From NCBI RefSeq assembly GCF_025245835.1, contig NZ_JAOBWS010000015.1, forward strand, positions 1 through 64,000: 64,000 nt of DNA. The letters are read 5' to 3'. The notes below the pieces were generated by a model. The model made no database searches and had not been told where the DNA came from. It saw only the letters and a list, made by a program, of their open reading frames with translations. Every line of letters begins with the position of its first letter. The first letter of the stretch is position 1. The stretch comes from Rheinheimera sp. 4Y26. GTDB taxonomy: Bacteria; Pseudomonadota; Gammaproteobacteria; Enterobacterales; Alteromonadaceae. Shown piece by piece: positions 42,200 to 51,612 of this stretch. Made by a program: the position numbers and the translations under genes.

Positions 42200-42257
42200 C
42201 CTGGCAATACGGCAATTGCGTGTGATGTTGCAGCTGCTGAGCTCACAAGGATCTGTT

Positions 42258-43514
42258 ATGCGCTGGATTTGGTTTTGCTGTTGTTTGTTGTTGCTCACCA
42301 CTTTGCAGGTGCAGGCTGATTCGGCCGAGCAATTATTTGCCCGTTATGAACCTGCCTTATTACAGGTGCGGGTGCTGGAAAAAGCCTCGGGCGCCAAGTC
42401 TTCAATTGGCACTGGATTTGTGCTGGAACAACCGAATTTACTGGTTACCAATTACCATGTGGTGTCGGAAGCTGTGTTGTTTCCAGACAAATATCAGCTG
42501 GAATATCTGGCGGTTAATCAGCAAAAAGGCGCTTTAACAGTGCTGGCGGTGGATGTGGTCAACGACCTGGCGCTGGTGCAAACCGATTATCAGCCAGAGC
42601 ACAGGTTCAGCATTCAGCCGGAAAAACCAGTGCAGGGTGCCACCTTGTATTCACTGGGCAACCCGCATGATTTGGGCATGATTCTGGTGCCTGGTACCTA
42701 CAATGGCCTGCAAAAATACAGTTATTATCCGCGCATTCATTTTACCGGCGCTGTGAATGCCGGCATGAGCGGCGGCCCGACTGTCGATGCCAGTGGCAAA
42801 GTGGTGGGGGTGAACGTCGCTTCTGCCGGCAATCAGCTTGGTTTTCTGGTACCTGCCGATGCGCTGCAGCGCTTGCTGGCCAGCTATCAGCAGCAACAAC
42901 AGCATGATGCCGATTTACCCAAACAAATAGCGCAGCAGTTGTTTGACAGCCAGCAAAAAATGTTCAGTGAAATTTTGGCGGCCGACTGGCAACTGAAAGA
43001 TTTTGGCCCGGGCAAGGTGCCGGACGAAGTGGTGTCTTTTATCCGCTGCTGGGGTGAATCCAATGTGGAAAAAAGCAAAGACCAGCTGAAAAAAGTGGCG
43101 GCATTTTGTAGTCAGGGCGAAGAAATTTTCTTATCTCAGCAGTTTAGTACCGGCCGTATTGAAATGCAGTTTGAGTGGTTACACGGCGCAGGTTTGCATC
43201 CGCTGCAGTTTTTTAACCGTTATCAGCAGAATATCAGTAGTGCCAATGCCGATAATCAGGCCAGCAAAGAAGATGTCACGCCTTTTGAGTGCCAGCACAA
43301 GGTAGTGCAGCAGGCCAATGGCCAACACGCCAAAACCATTTTTTGTGTGCGGGCTTACCGCAACTTTGCCGCTTTATTTGATGTGTTGTATCTGGCCGCT
43401 TCTTTAGACCATCAGCAGCAAGGGGTGATCAGCCACTTTACGCTGTCAGGGGTCAGTCAGGACAACGCTCAGGCTTTTGCCCGCAAATTTAGTGAGGCTG
43501 TGTTATGGCAATAA
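42258..43514 (+). CDS. secreted trypsin-like (S1) serine protease
   Basis: 418 residues from ATG 42258 with AAGGA upstream. Signal peptide RWIWFCCCLLLLTTLQVQA. The S1 domain has the triad His in VTNYHVV, Asp in NDLALV and Ser in NAGMSGGPT, like HtrA/DegP, but no PDZ domain follows. A C-terminal half of unknown type (about 220-418) carries pairs of Cys. It acts in the periplasm. The last ten bases overlap the FHA gene, so the two are coupled. Confidence 0.8.
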   Translation: MRWIWFCCCLLLLTTLQVQADSAEQLFARYEPALLQVRVLEKASGAKSSIGTGFVLEQPNLLVTNYHVVSEAVLFPDKYQLEYLAVNQQKGALTVLAVDVVNDLALVQTDYQPEHRFSIQPEKPVQGATLYSLGNPHDLGMILVPGTYNGLQKYSYYPRIHFTGAVNAGMSGGPTVDASGKVVGVNVASAGNQLGFLVPADALQRLLASYQQQQQHDADLPKQIAQQLFDSQQKMFSEILAADWQLKDFGPGKVPDEVVSFIRCWGESNVEKSKDQLKKVAAFCSQGEEIFLSQQFSTGRIEMQFEWLHGAGLHPLQFFNRYQQNISSANADNQASKEDVTPFECQHKVVQQANGQHAKTIFCVRAYRNFAALFDVLYLAASLDHQQQGVISHFTLSGVSQDNAQAFARKFSEAVLWQ

Positions 43515-44476
43515 TTATTGAGGTGCTGAATAAACAGCACAAGGTGACGGAACGCCATAAATTCAGCCAGCACAGGGTGGCGCTGGGCCGGGCTTATGAC
43601 AATGATGTGATTTTGTACGACAAACATATTTGTCCGCATCATGCCGAGCTGGTGCAGGACGAGCAGGGGCAGTGGTTATTGCGGGATCTGGCCTCGATGA
43701 ATGGCAGTTATCTGCAACCAAAACAGCCGCTGACCGAAGCTGAGCCGCTGGCGTCGGGCCAGTTATGCTGGCTGGGTGAGCAGGCGGTGCGTATTTATGA
43801 CGACCGCCATCAGGTGGCGCCGGCTATGCCTTTTAATCCGCTGGAGCAACTGTTGTTGCGTTGTGGTCATCTTGGCATGATCCTGTTGCTGTTGCTGTTT
43901 GTGGTGCTTGAAGAGGTGTTTCATATCTGGCTGTCGGCACCTGAGCAACAACAGGCGCAGTGGTCGCGCAGTCTGGCCAATTTACCTTTGTTATTACTGG
44001 TATTAACTTTATGGCCGGCAGTGCTGGCGCTCTGGTCCAAGATTAATCAGCACGAAGCCAGGTTTTTACCCCAGTTAGGCATCACTTTTATCGGACTCAG
44101 CGTGCTGGCGGTGTGGCAGGGCCTGATGGCGATCTTCAATTTCAGTTTTGACGGGGCTGCGGCTATCAACTGGTTGCAGGAAGGCGGGCGCTTACTGATC
44201 TTTACGCTGTTGCTGGGCGCTAACTTTTATCTGGCGATGCAGGTGAGCACAGGTAAAAAAATAGCCATGGCTTTTGGCTTAGCGTTGTTACTCAGTGTGC
44301 AAAGTCTGGGACTGGGTTTTTGGTTTGATGAGTCGCGTCAGCTGGCGCCGCAATTTGACAACAGCTTATTACCGCTGAATTTTTATCTGAATAGCCCGGT
44401 GCCAGCCGAAGATTTTGCGGCTCAAAGCAATCAGTTGTTTGAAACTGCCGCTAAAACGCGGCAGGAGCAGGATTAA
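43505..44476 (+). CDS. FHA-domain membrane protein
   Basis: 323 residues. Residues 1-95 form an FHA domain (RVALGRAYDNDVILYDKHI, HHAELVQDEQGQWLLRDLASMNGSYL), which binds phosphothreonine, facing the cytosol. Then come about six TM segments (from residue 120, MILLLLLFVVLEEVF onward) and a short C-terminal tail. It is translated together with a periplasmic S1 protease, so a kinase signal could be relayed across the membrane to the protease. That idea is inference. Confidence 0.82.
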   Translation: MAIIIEVLNKQHKVTERHKFSQHRVALGRAYDNDVILYDKHICPHHAELVQDEQGQWLLRDLASMNGSYLQPKQPLTEAEPLASGQLCWLGEQAVRIYDDRHQVAPAMPFNPLEQLLLRCGHLGMILLLLLFVVLEEVFHIWLSAPEQQQAQWSRSLANLPLLLLVLTLWPAVLALWSKINQHEARFLPQLGITFIGLSVLAVWQGLMAIFNFSFDGAAAINWLQEGGRLLIFTLLLGANFYLAMQVSTGKKIAMAFGLALLLSVQSLGLGFWFDESRQLAPQFDNSLLPLNFYLNSPVPAEDFAAQSNQLFETAAKTRQEQD

Positions 44477-44862
44477 GCCTGATGACCGTCAAGCCAGATC
44501 CGACGGATTTGGCTTGATAAGGTCATAGGGTCAAAAGGCTTGACCACCACGTCACTGGCGCCCAGCGCTTTATAAGATTCAATTTCGCTGGCCTGCACCT
44601 TGGCCGTCATAAACACCACAGGCACCTGACGCAAATCGTACCTTTGCTGCAGTTGTTTCAGCGTCGTCGGGCCGTCCATGCCAGGCATCATCACATCCAG
44701 CAACACCAGCTGAGGTGCAAAGCTGCTGAATTTGTCCAGTGCTTCCTGACCCGAGCCACAAGTGCATACCTGATAACCGCCGACTATTTCCAGTGCCACT
44801 CTGGCAACATCCTGAATAGATTGATCATCTTCCACATGCATTACACGAACTAAATCATTCAT
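44473..44862 (-). CDS. single-domain response regulator
   Basis: 129 residues of a receiver domain from ATG 44862: VMHVEDDQS (acidic pair), phospho-Asp in LVLLDVMMPGMDG, Thr in VVFMTAK and Lys in VVVKPFDP. No output domain, so it acts like CheY or a phosphorelay member. No kinase is next to it. Its 3' end overlaps the FHA gene tail by four bases on the opposite strand. Confidence 0.88.
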   Translation of the reverse strand: MNDLVRVMHVEDDQSIQDVARVALEIVGGYQVCTCGSGQEALDKFSSFAPQLVLLDVMMPGMDGPTTLKQLQQRYDLRQVPVVFMTAKVQASEIESYKALGASDVVVKPFDPMTLSSQIRRIWLDGHQA

Positions 44863-45007
44863 TTGTTTATTCTGCGCAAAAACCGGGGTTGCTTTAGTCT
44901 GGCATAACTGTGCGACAGAGGCCAGTGCCGGGCGCCGGAACAGTAGCTTTGACACAACTTGCCTTCGTATAATGCCAGCCTGATATGACCTTAAAAGTGG
45001 ATAATCT

Positions 45008-46189
45008 GTGTCGATTGACGATCTGAAGTTGTGGTTTTTACAGCTGAACCAGCTACTGGAGCAACAGCAGGTATATTGGCGGTTGCAGCCGATGCAGCAA
45101 AATGATCTGCCTTTTTCCGATCACAGCCTAAACCAGCTGTTGTTATCGTTCAGTTTGGAACAATGCGACGCCATCGACCAAAGCCCGGCATTACAGCAGC
45201 AGTATTTTGCGGTCTTTTTCCCGGAGTTATTTGCCGCTTTACCAAAACTGCCGTACTTTGCGCCCCAGGGACTGACATTACCCTTCTGGCTCAGTACCGA
45301 TATTGGTGGGCGTAAATGGCAGCAAATCAGCTTGTTTGCCGAAGCTGTTGGCAAGCCAGGCCTTAAGGTGCTGGAGTGGTGCGCCGGTAAAGGCCATCTG
45401 GGTAAGGTGCTTTGTTTTGCTTATCAAAATAAGGTGACAAGCCTGGAATGGCAGGCCGAGTTATGCCAACAAGGCCAGCACAGTGCTGACAAACTCAAGC
45501 TGCAACAACTTTTTATCGAACACAATGTGCTGACAGCACAGACACAGCCGGTATTGGCCGGTATTGATCAGCTGGTGGCACTGCATGCCTGTGGTGATTT
45601 ACACCGGGTAGCACTGACCGCTGGTGTTGCTGCCCATTGTGCTGAACTGCATGTGCTGCCCTGTTGTTATCATTTGCAGCAGGATGAGTGGTATCAGCCG
45701 TTGTCGACTTTGGCTTTGACCAGCAGCTTAAGGTTAAGCCGTGCTGAGCTGAAACTGGCGGTGCAGGGGCAAAATACCGCAGGTGAGCGGGTGCGGCGTT
45801 TACGCCATACCGAAGTATTATGGCGCCGTGCTTATCAGCTGTGGCAGAGTGAACAAAGCGGCAGCCCGCTTTATCGCAATTTGCCTTCAACCGGGAAACA
45901 CTGGTTCAGTGGCGCTTTTACCGACTTTGCCCAATGGGCCGCAGCGCAGCATCAGCTTGAATGGCCGTTAGGGCAGGACGGCGAGTGTTATTTAGTTCAG
46001 GCTGAGCGATTACTGCTACTGCAACGACGTATTGAACTGGTGCAACATTTGTTTCGCCGACCGCTTGAGCTGTGGCTGGTGCTGGATCGGGCTTTATATC
46101 TGGCAGAGCAGGGGTATCAGGTGCAGCTGCAGCAGTTGTGTCAGGCCAGTGTGACCCCCCGCAATCTGCTGCTCAGTGCTTATCGTTAA
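45008..46189 (+). CDS. SAM-dependent methyltransferase (Methyltransf_32-like)
   Basis: 393 residues with a GTG start (45008). The core shows VLEWCAGKGHLGKVL (SAM loop), the acidic SLEWQAELC strand, LVALHACGDLH and VLPCCYHL, the wording of the GSTCD/TRM13-like methyltransferase group. It is not related to the GNAT or the acyltransferases nearby. The substrate, perhaps an RNA, is unknown. It ends with a four-base overlap against the convergent acyltransferase gene. Confidence 0.8.
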   Translation: MSIDDLKLWFLQLNQLLEQQQVYWRLQPMQQNDLPFSDHSLNQLLLSFSLEQCDAIDQSPALQQQYFAVFFPELFAALPKLPYFAPQGLTLPFWLSTDIGGRKWQQISLFAEAVGKPGLKVLEWCAGKGHLGKVLCFAYQNKVTSLEWQAELCQQGQHSADKLKLQQLFIEHNVLTAQTQPVLAGIDQLVALHACGDLHRVALTAGVAAHCAELHVLPCCYHLQQDEWYQPLSTLALTSSLRLSRAELKLAVQGQNTAGERVRRLRHTEVLWRRAYQLWQSEQSGSPLYRNLPSTGKHWFSGAFTDFAQWAAAQHQLEWPLGQDGECYLVQAERLLLLQRRIELVQHLFRRPLELWLVLDRALYLAEQGYQVQLQQLCQASVTPRNLLLSAYR

Positions 46190-47121
46190 ACCGACGAACA
46201 ATCCAGCTCCGTCAGAGTGACAGGCGCTGTACCCAGATAATGGCTGATTTGCTGGTCTTTATGCACCCAGCGTTGGTTCAGCCATTGCTGAAAACGCTGG
46301 CGAAAAGCTTCGTCGTTAAAATAATCGCCAATAATGCTGTCATCCACTGGCAGCACTTCTACCTGGATCACCACCCGTTTTAATTTACCCAATAACATGT
46401 CAATTAACACATGATTGGGGTTGTCCGGATAAATGAGGGTGACATCCAGCACTGCATCAAACTGCGGGCCCATACTGGCCAGCGTAAAGGCAATACCACC
46501 TGCTTTGGCAGGTAACAAATGCCGGAACGGGCTGTTTTTGTGTTGATGCTTGGCCCGGGTAAAACGGGTGCCTTCAACAAAATTAATAATAGTGGTCGGG
46601 GTGTGGCGGAACTTTTCACAGGATTTTTTTGTGGTTTCAATATCCTTGCCTTTGAGCGCCGGGTTTTTCTGGATTTGGGCCTGGCTGTACCTTTTCATAA
46701 AAGGCATATCCAGCGCCCAGGACGCTGAACCAATAAAAGGTACCCATTTGAGTTCTTCTTTTAAAAAAAACTTCGGCTCCGGAATACGCTCCAGCGCAAA
46801 CTGACTGAGCACCGGAATATCCAGCCAGCTTTTATGGTTGGATATTAATAAATACCAGCTGTCCGGCTTCAGTTCGGTCAGACCTGAGAGTTGCCACTCT
46901 ACCGGGTTAAACAGGTTGATCAGCTGGCGGTTGTGCAAAGACCAGTGGCGGTAAGCCCAGTGCGCCAGCCGGGAGACCTGACGCTGCAGTGCAGGTAGTG
47001 GCAGCAGCAGTTTCAGCAGGCCGCAGACTGTCACAATCATGCCCCAGACCGTCAGGTTCAGACTAAACAGCAGCAGTGCCAAAGGTGCACGCAACAGCCG
47101 GAATACATCCATCAGCATCAT
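46186..47121 (-). CDS. LPLAT acyltransferase (YihG-like), second of a pair
   Basis: 311 residues. HX4D motif SNHKSWLDIPVL, glycerolipid-binding FVEGTRFT, and two hydrophobic segments at the N-terminus (LALLLFSLNLTVWGMIVTVCGLLKLLLPL). This is the YihG-type 1-acyl-glycerol-3-phosphate acyltransferase family of the inner membrane. It starts with ATGA overlapping the stop of the upstream paralogue and is about one half identical to it by eye. Confidence 0.85.
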   Translation of the reverse strand: MMLMDVFRLLRAPLALLLFSLNLTVWGMIVTVCGLLKLLLPLPALQRQVSRLAHWAYRHWSLHNRQLINLFNPVEWQLSGLTELKPDSWYLLISNHKSWLDIPVLSQFALERIPEPKFFLKEELKWVPFIGSASWALDMPFMKRYSQAQIQKNPALKGKDIETTKKSCEKFRHTPTTIINFVEGTRFTRAKHQHKNSPFRHLLPAKAGGIAFTLASMGPQFDAVLDVTLIYPDNPNHVLIDMLLGKLKRVVIQVEVLPVDDSIIGDYFNDEAFRQRFQQWLNQRWVHKDQQISHYLGTAPVTLTELDCSSV

Positions 47122-48008
47122 ACTTCTCCCTGTTGCAGAGCACTCAGTTGCCGGTCTTTATCCAGCCATAACTGATTCACCCAGTGTTGAAAACGTTCGC
47201 GAAAATGCGGATCTTCATAGTCGCCAATTAAATGTTGTTCAATCGGCAACACCCTTACTCTTACTTTAATGTCGTGTACTTTACCAGAAATAAAATCCCA
47301 GAAGCTTGGCGAGCCCTTGGGGTAATAAATAGTCACATCCAGCAATTTATGCAGATGTTCTCCCATGGCGTTCAGCACAAAAGAAATGCCACCGGCCTTG
47401 GGTTTTAATAAATGCCGGAATGGCGATTGTTGCTGTTGTTGTTTTTCCGGCGTAAAGCGGGTGCCTTCCAGAAAATTCATCACAGACACAGGTTTATAAC
47501 GGAATTTTTCGCAGGCTTTGCGGGTAGTTTCAATGTCTTTGCCTTTGAGCTGCGGATATTTTTTTAAAAAAGCGGCGCTGTAACGTTTCATAAAAGGAAA
47601 ATCCAGCGCCCACCAGCACAGGCCTATCACAGGCACATAAATCAGCTCTTTTTTCAGGAAAAACTTCAAAAACGGGATTTGCCGGTTCATCACTTTTTGC
47701 AGCACCAGAATGTCGACCCAGGACTGATGATTGGCCACCACCAGATACCAGTCTTTCACCGATAATTTGTCCAGGCCTTTGATATCCCAATGAATTTTAC
47801 TGAATAAACTATTGGTGAAGTTATTCAGGCTGATCCAGGCGCTGGCGCAGGTATCCAGTAAGTAGGTGATAGCCACTTGCCATAACCGCACCGGAGGCAG
47901 TTTTAAAATCGCCAGCAATAAAATAGGGCCTGCCCAGAATAGGGTATTCAGCAGATACATTAGAAAAGAGATGATGCCAATCAAAGGCTTAGGCAAAAAG
48001 TGCAACAT
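47118..48008 (-). CDS. LPLAT acyltransferase (YihG-like), first of a pair
   Basis: 296 residues. NHQSWVDILVL (HX4D) and NFLEGTRFTPEKQ are the two motifs of LPLAT enzymes, with an N-terminal membrane segment. It would add a fatty acyl chain to a lysophospholipid. Translationally coupled to the paralogue downstream. Sits 55 bases after the speA terminator. Confidence 0.85.
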   Translation of the reverse strand: MLHFLPKPLIGIISFLMYLLNTLFWAGPILLLAILKLPPVRLWQVAITYLLDTCASAWISLNNFTNSLFSKIHWDIKGLDKLSVKDWYLVVANHQSWVDILVLQKVMNRQIPFLKFFLKKELIYVPVIGLCWWALDFPFMKRYSAAFLKKYPQLKGKDIETTRKACEKFRYKPVSVMNFLEGTRFTPEKQQQQQSPFRHLLKPKAGGISFVLNAMGEHLHKLLDVTIYYPKGSPSFWDFISGKVHDIKVRVRVLPIEQHLIGDYEDPHFRERFQHWVNQLWLDKDRQLSALQQGEV

Positions 48009-48026
48009 AGGTTTTCCTCCACAAAT

Positions 48027-48052
48027 AAAAAGAGCAGGGTGGCCTGCTCTTT
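48027..48052 (-). terminator. rho-independent terminator of speA
   Basis: Arms AAAGAGCAGG / CCTGCTCTTT with a GTGG loop; on the minus strand a T-rich run follows. It lies between speA and the acyltransferase pair. Confidence 0.8.
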
Positions 48053-48106
48053 ATATCTCAATGCATCGTGACAGTGTTGGACTGCTCCGACCTGTGTCAG
48101 TGTACC

Positions 48107-49993
48107 TTAATCTTCGAAATAGGTGTAACCATAAACACCGGCTTTCAGCTCTTCGAGCATAGAGGCCTGTTGCTGTGGGTTAAACTTCGAAGTCGCCAGT
48201 TGGTTTTTGTACGACTGCAGCAGTTTTTCTGCGTCAAACTGCACATAACGTAATACGTCAGCCACTGTGTCACCTTTAATGGCGTTGGTCAGTTTGTAGC
48301 TGCCGTCGTTGTTCAGTTCAACATGCACCGAGTCGGTGTCGCCAAACAGGTTGTGCAAATCACCGAGAATTTCCTGATAAGCGCCCACCATAAACATACC
48401 CAGCAGGTACTGTTCATCTTCTTTATACGCTGGCAGTGGCAAACTGGATTCAATACCATTGCCGTCGGCATAACTCTTCAGCGCACCGTCCGAGTCACAG
48501 GTGATGTCCTGAATAATGGCGCGTTGTTCCAGCGATTCGTTCATCCGCTCCAGTGGCATCACCGGGAACAGCTGATCAATACCCCAGGCATCCGGCATCG
48601 ACTGGAACAATGAGAAGTTAACAAACAACTTGTCGGCCAGTTTTTCATTCAGTTCATCGTGAATTTCACGGTGTGAACGTGAGGATAAGTCCAGCTTGTC
48701 TTTCACTTTGTTAATGGTGGCAAAATAAATCTGCTCCAGTAACGACCAGTCTTTGAGCGTCAGCAGGCCATGCACGTACTGCGCATGAGCGTCGGTAAAA
48801 TAATGCACGGCGTCGTGATAAGCCTCAACCGCAGAGCGGGCTGTGACATTCTGATAAGAATCCCATAAAGCCCATACCACCTGAGGTGAATCTTCGCTTG
48901 GTTCCGGCAAATGACGCAGGCCAGGTGCACGTTCGACGTCGATAGCGTCTGTGACCAGAACAGCGTGGTGTGCTGTCATAGCACGGCCAGACTCAGTGAT
49001 GATGTTCGGGTGTGGCAAATCGTATTCGTCACAGACTTCTTTTAAGCCATAGACTACGTTACGGGCATATTCGTACATGGTGTAGTTCATCGAACAGGCT
49101 GAACGTGAGTTCGAACCTTCGTAATCCACACCTAAACCACCACCGACATCCACTGTGGTGATAGGCACGCCTAAGGTACGCAGTTCGGCATAATGACGGG
49201 CACATTCACGAATCGCATTGTGAATATCACGGATATTCGCAATTTGTGAACCTATATGGAAATGCACCAGCTGTAATAAATCTAACTTGCCAGCTTCTTT
49301 CAAAATATCAATGGCTTGCAGCACCTGAGTGGCGGTTAAGCCAAACTTGCCTTTTTCACCACCGGTGTTTTGCCATTTGCCTTTACCTACAGAATTCAGC
49401 TTGATACGGATACCGATAAAAGGTGCCGCTTCCAGGCTGTCAATTTCGCGGATCAGGGTTTTTAATTCAGACAGTTTTTCCACAACCACATAAACGCTGT
49501 GGCCCATCATCTGGCCAATAGTGGCCAGACGTAAAAACTCGCTGTCTTTATAACCGTTACAAACAATACGCAGTGGCTGTTCCGTCACACCTAAAATGGC
49601 CATCAGTTCTGGTTTAGAACCTGCTTCCAGACCTACTTTGCCACTGTGGTGACTGACCAGTTTGCTGACTACGGAAAACTGCTGATTTACCTTAATTGGG
49701 TAAACCGCTGTATATTCGCCCTGATACTCGCGCTCTTGCTTCGCTTTGGCAAAAGACTTGATCAGCGTATCAACACGATGTTCCAGAATGTCGGTAAAAC
49801 GTACCAACACCGGCAGCGTTAATCCTTCTTCTTTAAAACGTGCAGTCAGCTCCGGAAAGCTGATGCCTGGTTTGCTGTGATCCTGATCCGGATAAGCAAC
49901 GAGATTGCCCTGTGCGTTGACGTCAAAATAGCCTTCGCTCCAGACTGCTACGTTATAGATGGATCTTGCTTTGTCGATACCCCATTCTGCCAT
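48107..49993 (-). CDS. speA: biosynthetic arginine decarboxylase
   Basis: 628 residues from ATG 49993 with AAGGG upstream; a five-codon extension to 50008 is not needed. PLP-dependent: the Lys in VYPIKVNQQ, HFHIGSQIANI, TVDVGGGLGVDYEGS. It converts arginine to agmatine, first step to putrescine. Divergent from speE, so polyamine synthesis is arranged as a pair with one control region of 129 bases. speB is not present. Confidence 0.95.
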   Translation of the reverse strand: MAEWGIDKARSIYNVAVWSEGYFDVNAQGNLVAYPDQDHSKPGISFPELTARFKEEGLTLPVLVRFTDILEHRVDTLIKSFAKAKQEREYQGEYTAVYPIKVNQQFSVVSKLVSHHSGKVGLEAGSKPELMAILGVTEQPLRIVCNGYKDSEFLRLATIGQMMGHSVYVVVEKLSELKTLIREIDSLEAAPFIGIRIKLNSVGKGKWQNTGGEKGKFGLTATQVLQAIDILKEAGKLDLLQLVHFHIGSQIANIRDIHNAIRECARHYAELRTLGVPITTVDVGGGLGVDYEGSNSRSACSMNYTMYEYARNVVYGLKEVCDEYDLPHPNIITESGRAMTAHHAVLVTDAIDVERAPGLRHLPEPSEDSPQVVWALWDSYQNVTARSAVEAYHDAVHYFTDAHAQYVHGLLTLKDWSLLEQIYFATINKVKDKLDLSSRSHREIHDELNEKLADKLFVNFSLFQSMPDAWGIDQLFPVMPLERMNESLEQRAIIQDITCDSDGALKSYADGNGIESSLPLPAYKEDEQYLLGMFMVGAYQEILGDLHNLFGDTDSVHVELNNDGSYKLTNAIKGDTVADVLRYVQFDAEKLLQSYKNQLATSKFNPQQQASMLEELKAGVYGYTYFED

Positions 49994-50122
49994 TGTCGTG
50001 CCCTTCAAAAAATTAGGCCGCTATTTTAAGTGCAATAGCAGCAAAAAAACATGAAAAATTTGTCCCAAAGCGGCTTCACTGGCAAAATAATTGCCCCCTT
50101 TGCCAGTGCCCGGAGTGGAGCT

Positions 50123-50983
50123 ATGTCAGAACTTATTTCTAAACAATGGTTTACCGAGATTTTTCAACCAAGCGGAAGTGCGTTTTCGCTGCAAATTCAC
50201 CAAAAGTTAGCTGAAGTTCAGTCTCCTTTCCAACATATTGAAGTCTACGAAACCACAGACTTTGGCAATATGATGGTGATCGACGGCGTGATTATGCTCA
50301 GCAGCCGGGAAAATTTCCTCTATCACGAGATGTTAAGCCACCCGGTGTTGTTTACTCATCCCAATCCGCAGCAGGTGGTGATTATCGGCGGTGGTGACTG
50401 CGGTACCTTACGTGAAGTGTTAAAACATCGATCAGTACAGGCGGTCACCCAAATCGATATTGATGAGCAGGTCACCCGCATGGCGGAACAATATTTCCCT
50501 GAGCTGTGCGCTTCCAATAACGACCCGCGTGTCACCTTATTGTTTGATGACGGCATCAAATATATGCGTGAAGCGGCGCCAGAAAGCCTGGATGTGGTGA
50601 TTGTGGATTCAACCGACCCTATTGGTCCTGGTGAGGGTTTATTTAACCGGGCTTTTTACCAAAGCTGTTTTAACGCGTTAAAACCAGGTGGCATTCTGGT
50701 ACAACAAAGTGAGTCGCCGCTGATCCATCTGGAGCTTTTAAACGCGATGCGCGAAGCGATGAAAGACGCAGGTTTTGCTGCACTGCAAACGTTGAATTTT
50801 CCACAAATGGTTTACCCAAGTGGTTGGTGGACTTGCACTCTGGCACGTAAAGGTCAGCCTTTTGACGGTTTCCGCCGGGAAGATGTTGATAACGCCGATT
50901 TTTCCACTGAATATTACAATGCCGACATCCATCAGGCTGCCATGGCATGGCCTAACTTTATGCGCCGCAAGCTGCGTGGTTAA
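50123..50983 (+). CDS. speE: spermidine synthase
   Basis: 286 residues from ATG 50123 (CGGAG seven bases upstream). Motifs: YHEMLSHPVLFTHP, VVIIGGGDCGTLREVLKH, QIDIDEQV, IVDSTDPIGPGEGLF. It moves an aminopropyl group from decarboxylated SAM to putrescine. Length matches E. coli SpeE. The upstream frame to 50051 lacks a ribosome site. Confidence 0.95.
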   Translation: MSELISKQWFTEIFQPSGSAFSLQIHQKLAEVQSPFQHIEVYETTDFGNMMVIDGVIMLSSRENFLYHEMLSHPVLFTHPNPQQVVIIGGGDCGTLREVLKHRSVQAVTQIDIDEQVTRMAEQYFPELCASNNDPRVTLLFDDGIKYMREAAPESLDVVIVDSTDPIGPGEGLFNRAFYQSCFNALKPGGILVQQSESPLIHLELLNAMREAMKDAGFAALQTLNFPQMVYPSGWWTCTLARKGQPFDGFRREDVDNADFSTEYYNADIHQAAMAWPNFMRRKLRG

Positions 50984-51124
50984 AGGCTTTGACGCCGGCG
51001 CTGCTGCCGGCGTCTGTTGTTAACCAGTTGTGACGCCGTCAGAAATATGTAACTTTGTTGGTTCAGTACTTGCTTGATCTTAAATGCTTCTGTACATTTA
51101 ACGTTCAAGTTGGGAGAACTGCCG

Positions 51125-51577
51125 ATGAAAAGTCATAGCCTTTGCTTATTATTACTTTGTGCCACCAGTGCGCATGCCAACGTCTATCAATGCGAACAGG
51201 ACGGCAAAGTTACTTTTAGTCAGTTCCCATGTGAAGAAAACGCTGAGCTGGCGCAGGAAGTGAACGCTGGCAATGTGGTGCTGAGCAGCAATAAAAAAAC
51301 CGATTTGCAGATGGAAAGCCTGAAGAAAAAAGGCCGCTACCTGGAGTATCAGTTGTCGGTCACTGAGCAGCAGCAAAAGAAGCAGTTAACAGCGCTGGAA
51401 GATGAATATTACGAAGCGCAGAAAAAAGGCGCCAAGTCGAATTATCTGGCGATGCTGAATCAAAAAATGCAAAAACTGCGGCAGGAATTTGCCGAGCAGA
51501 AGCAAAAACAGCAGCAGGAACTGACCGCTTTGAACAATCAGATGAATGCATTACAACGCCAGTACGCGGTGAACTAA
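51125..51577 (+). CDS. DUF4124 domain-containing secreted protein
   Basis: 150 residues from ATG 51125 with GGGAGA upstream. Signal peptide KSHSLCLLLLCATSAHA, a DUF4124 domain (NVYQCEQDGKVTFSQFPCEEN, with the paired Cys), and then a long charged Gln/Lys-rich coiled coil. It is a periplasmic protein of unknown function. Confidence 0.82.
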   Translation: MKSHSLCLLLLCATSAHANVYQCEQDGKVTFSQFPCEENAELAQEVNAGNVVLSSNKKTDLQMESLKKKGRYLEYQLSVTEQQQKKQLTALEDEYYEAQKKGAKSNYLAMLNQKMQKLRQEFAEQKQKQQQELTALNNQMNALQRQYAVN

Positions 51578-51586
51578 ATGCTCTCA

Positions 51587-51612
51587 GGCTCAGCTAATTG
51601 CTGAGCCTTTTT
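51587..51612 (+). terminator. rho-independent terminator
   Basis: Arms GGCTCAGC / GCTGAGCC with a TAATT loop and five T after it. It closes the DUF4124 gene; the loop holds the stop of the convergent EamA gene. Confidence 0.88.
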
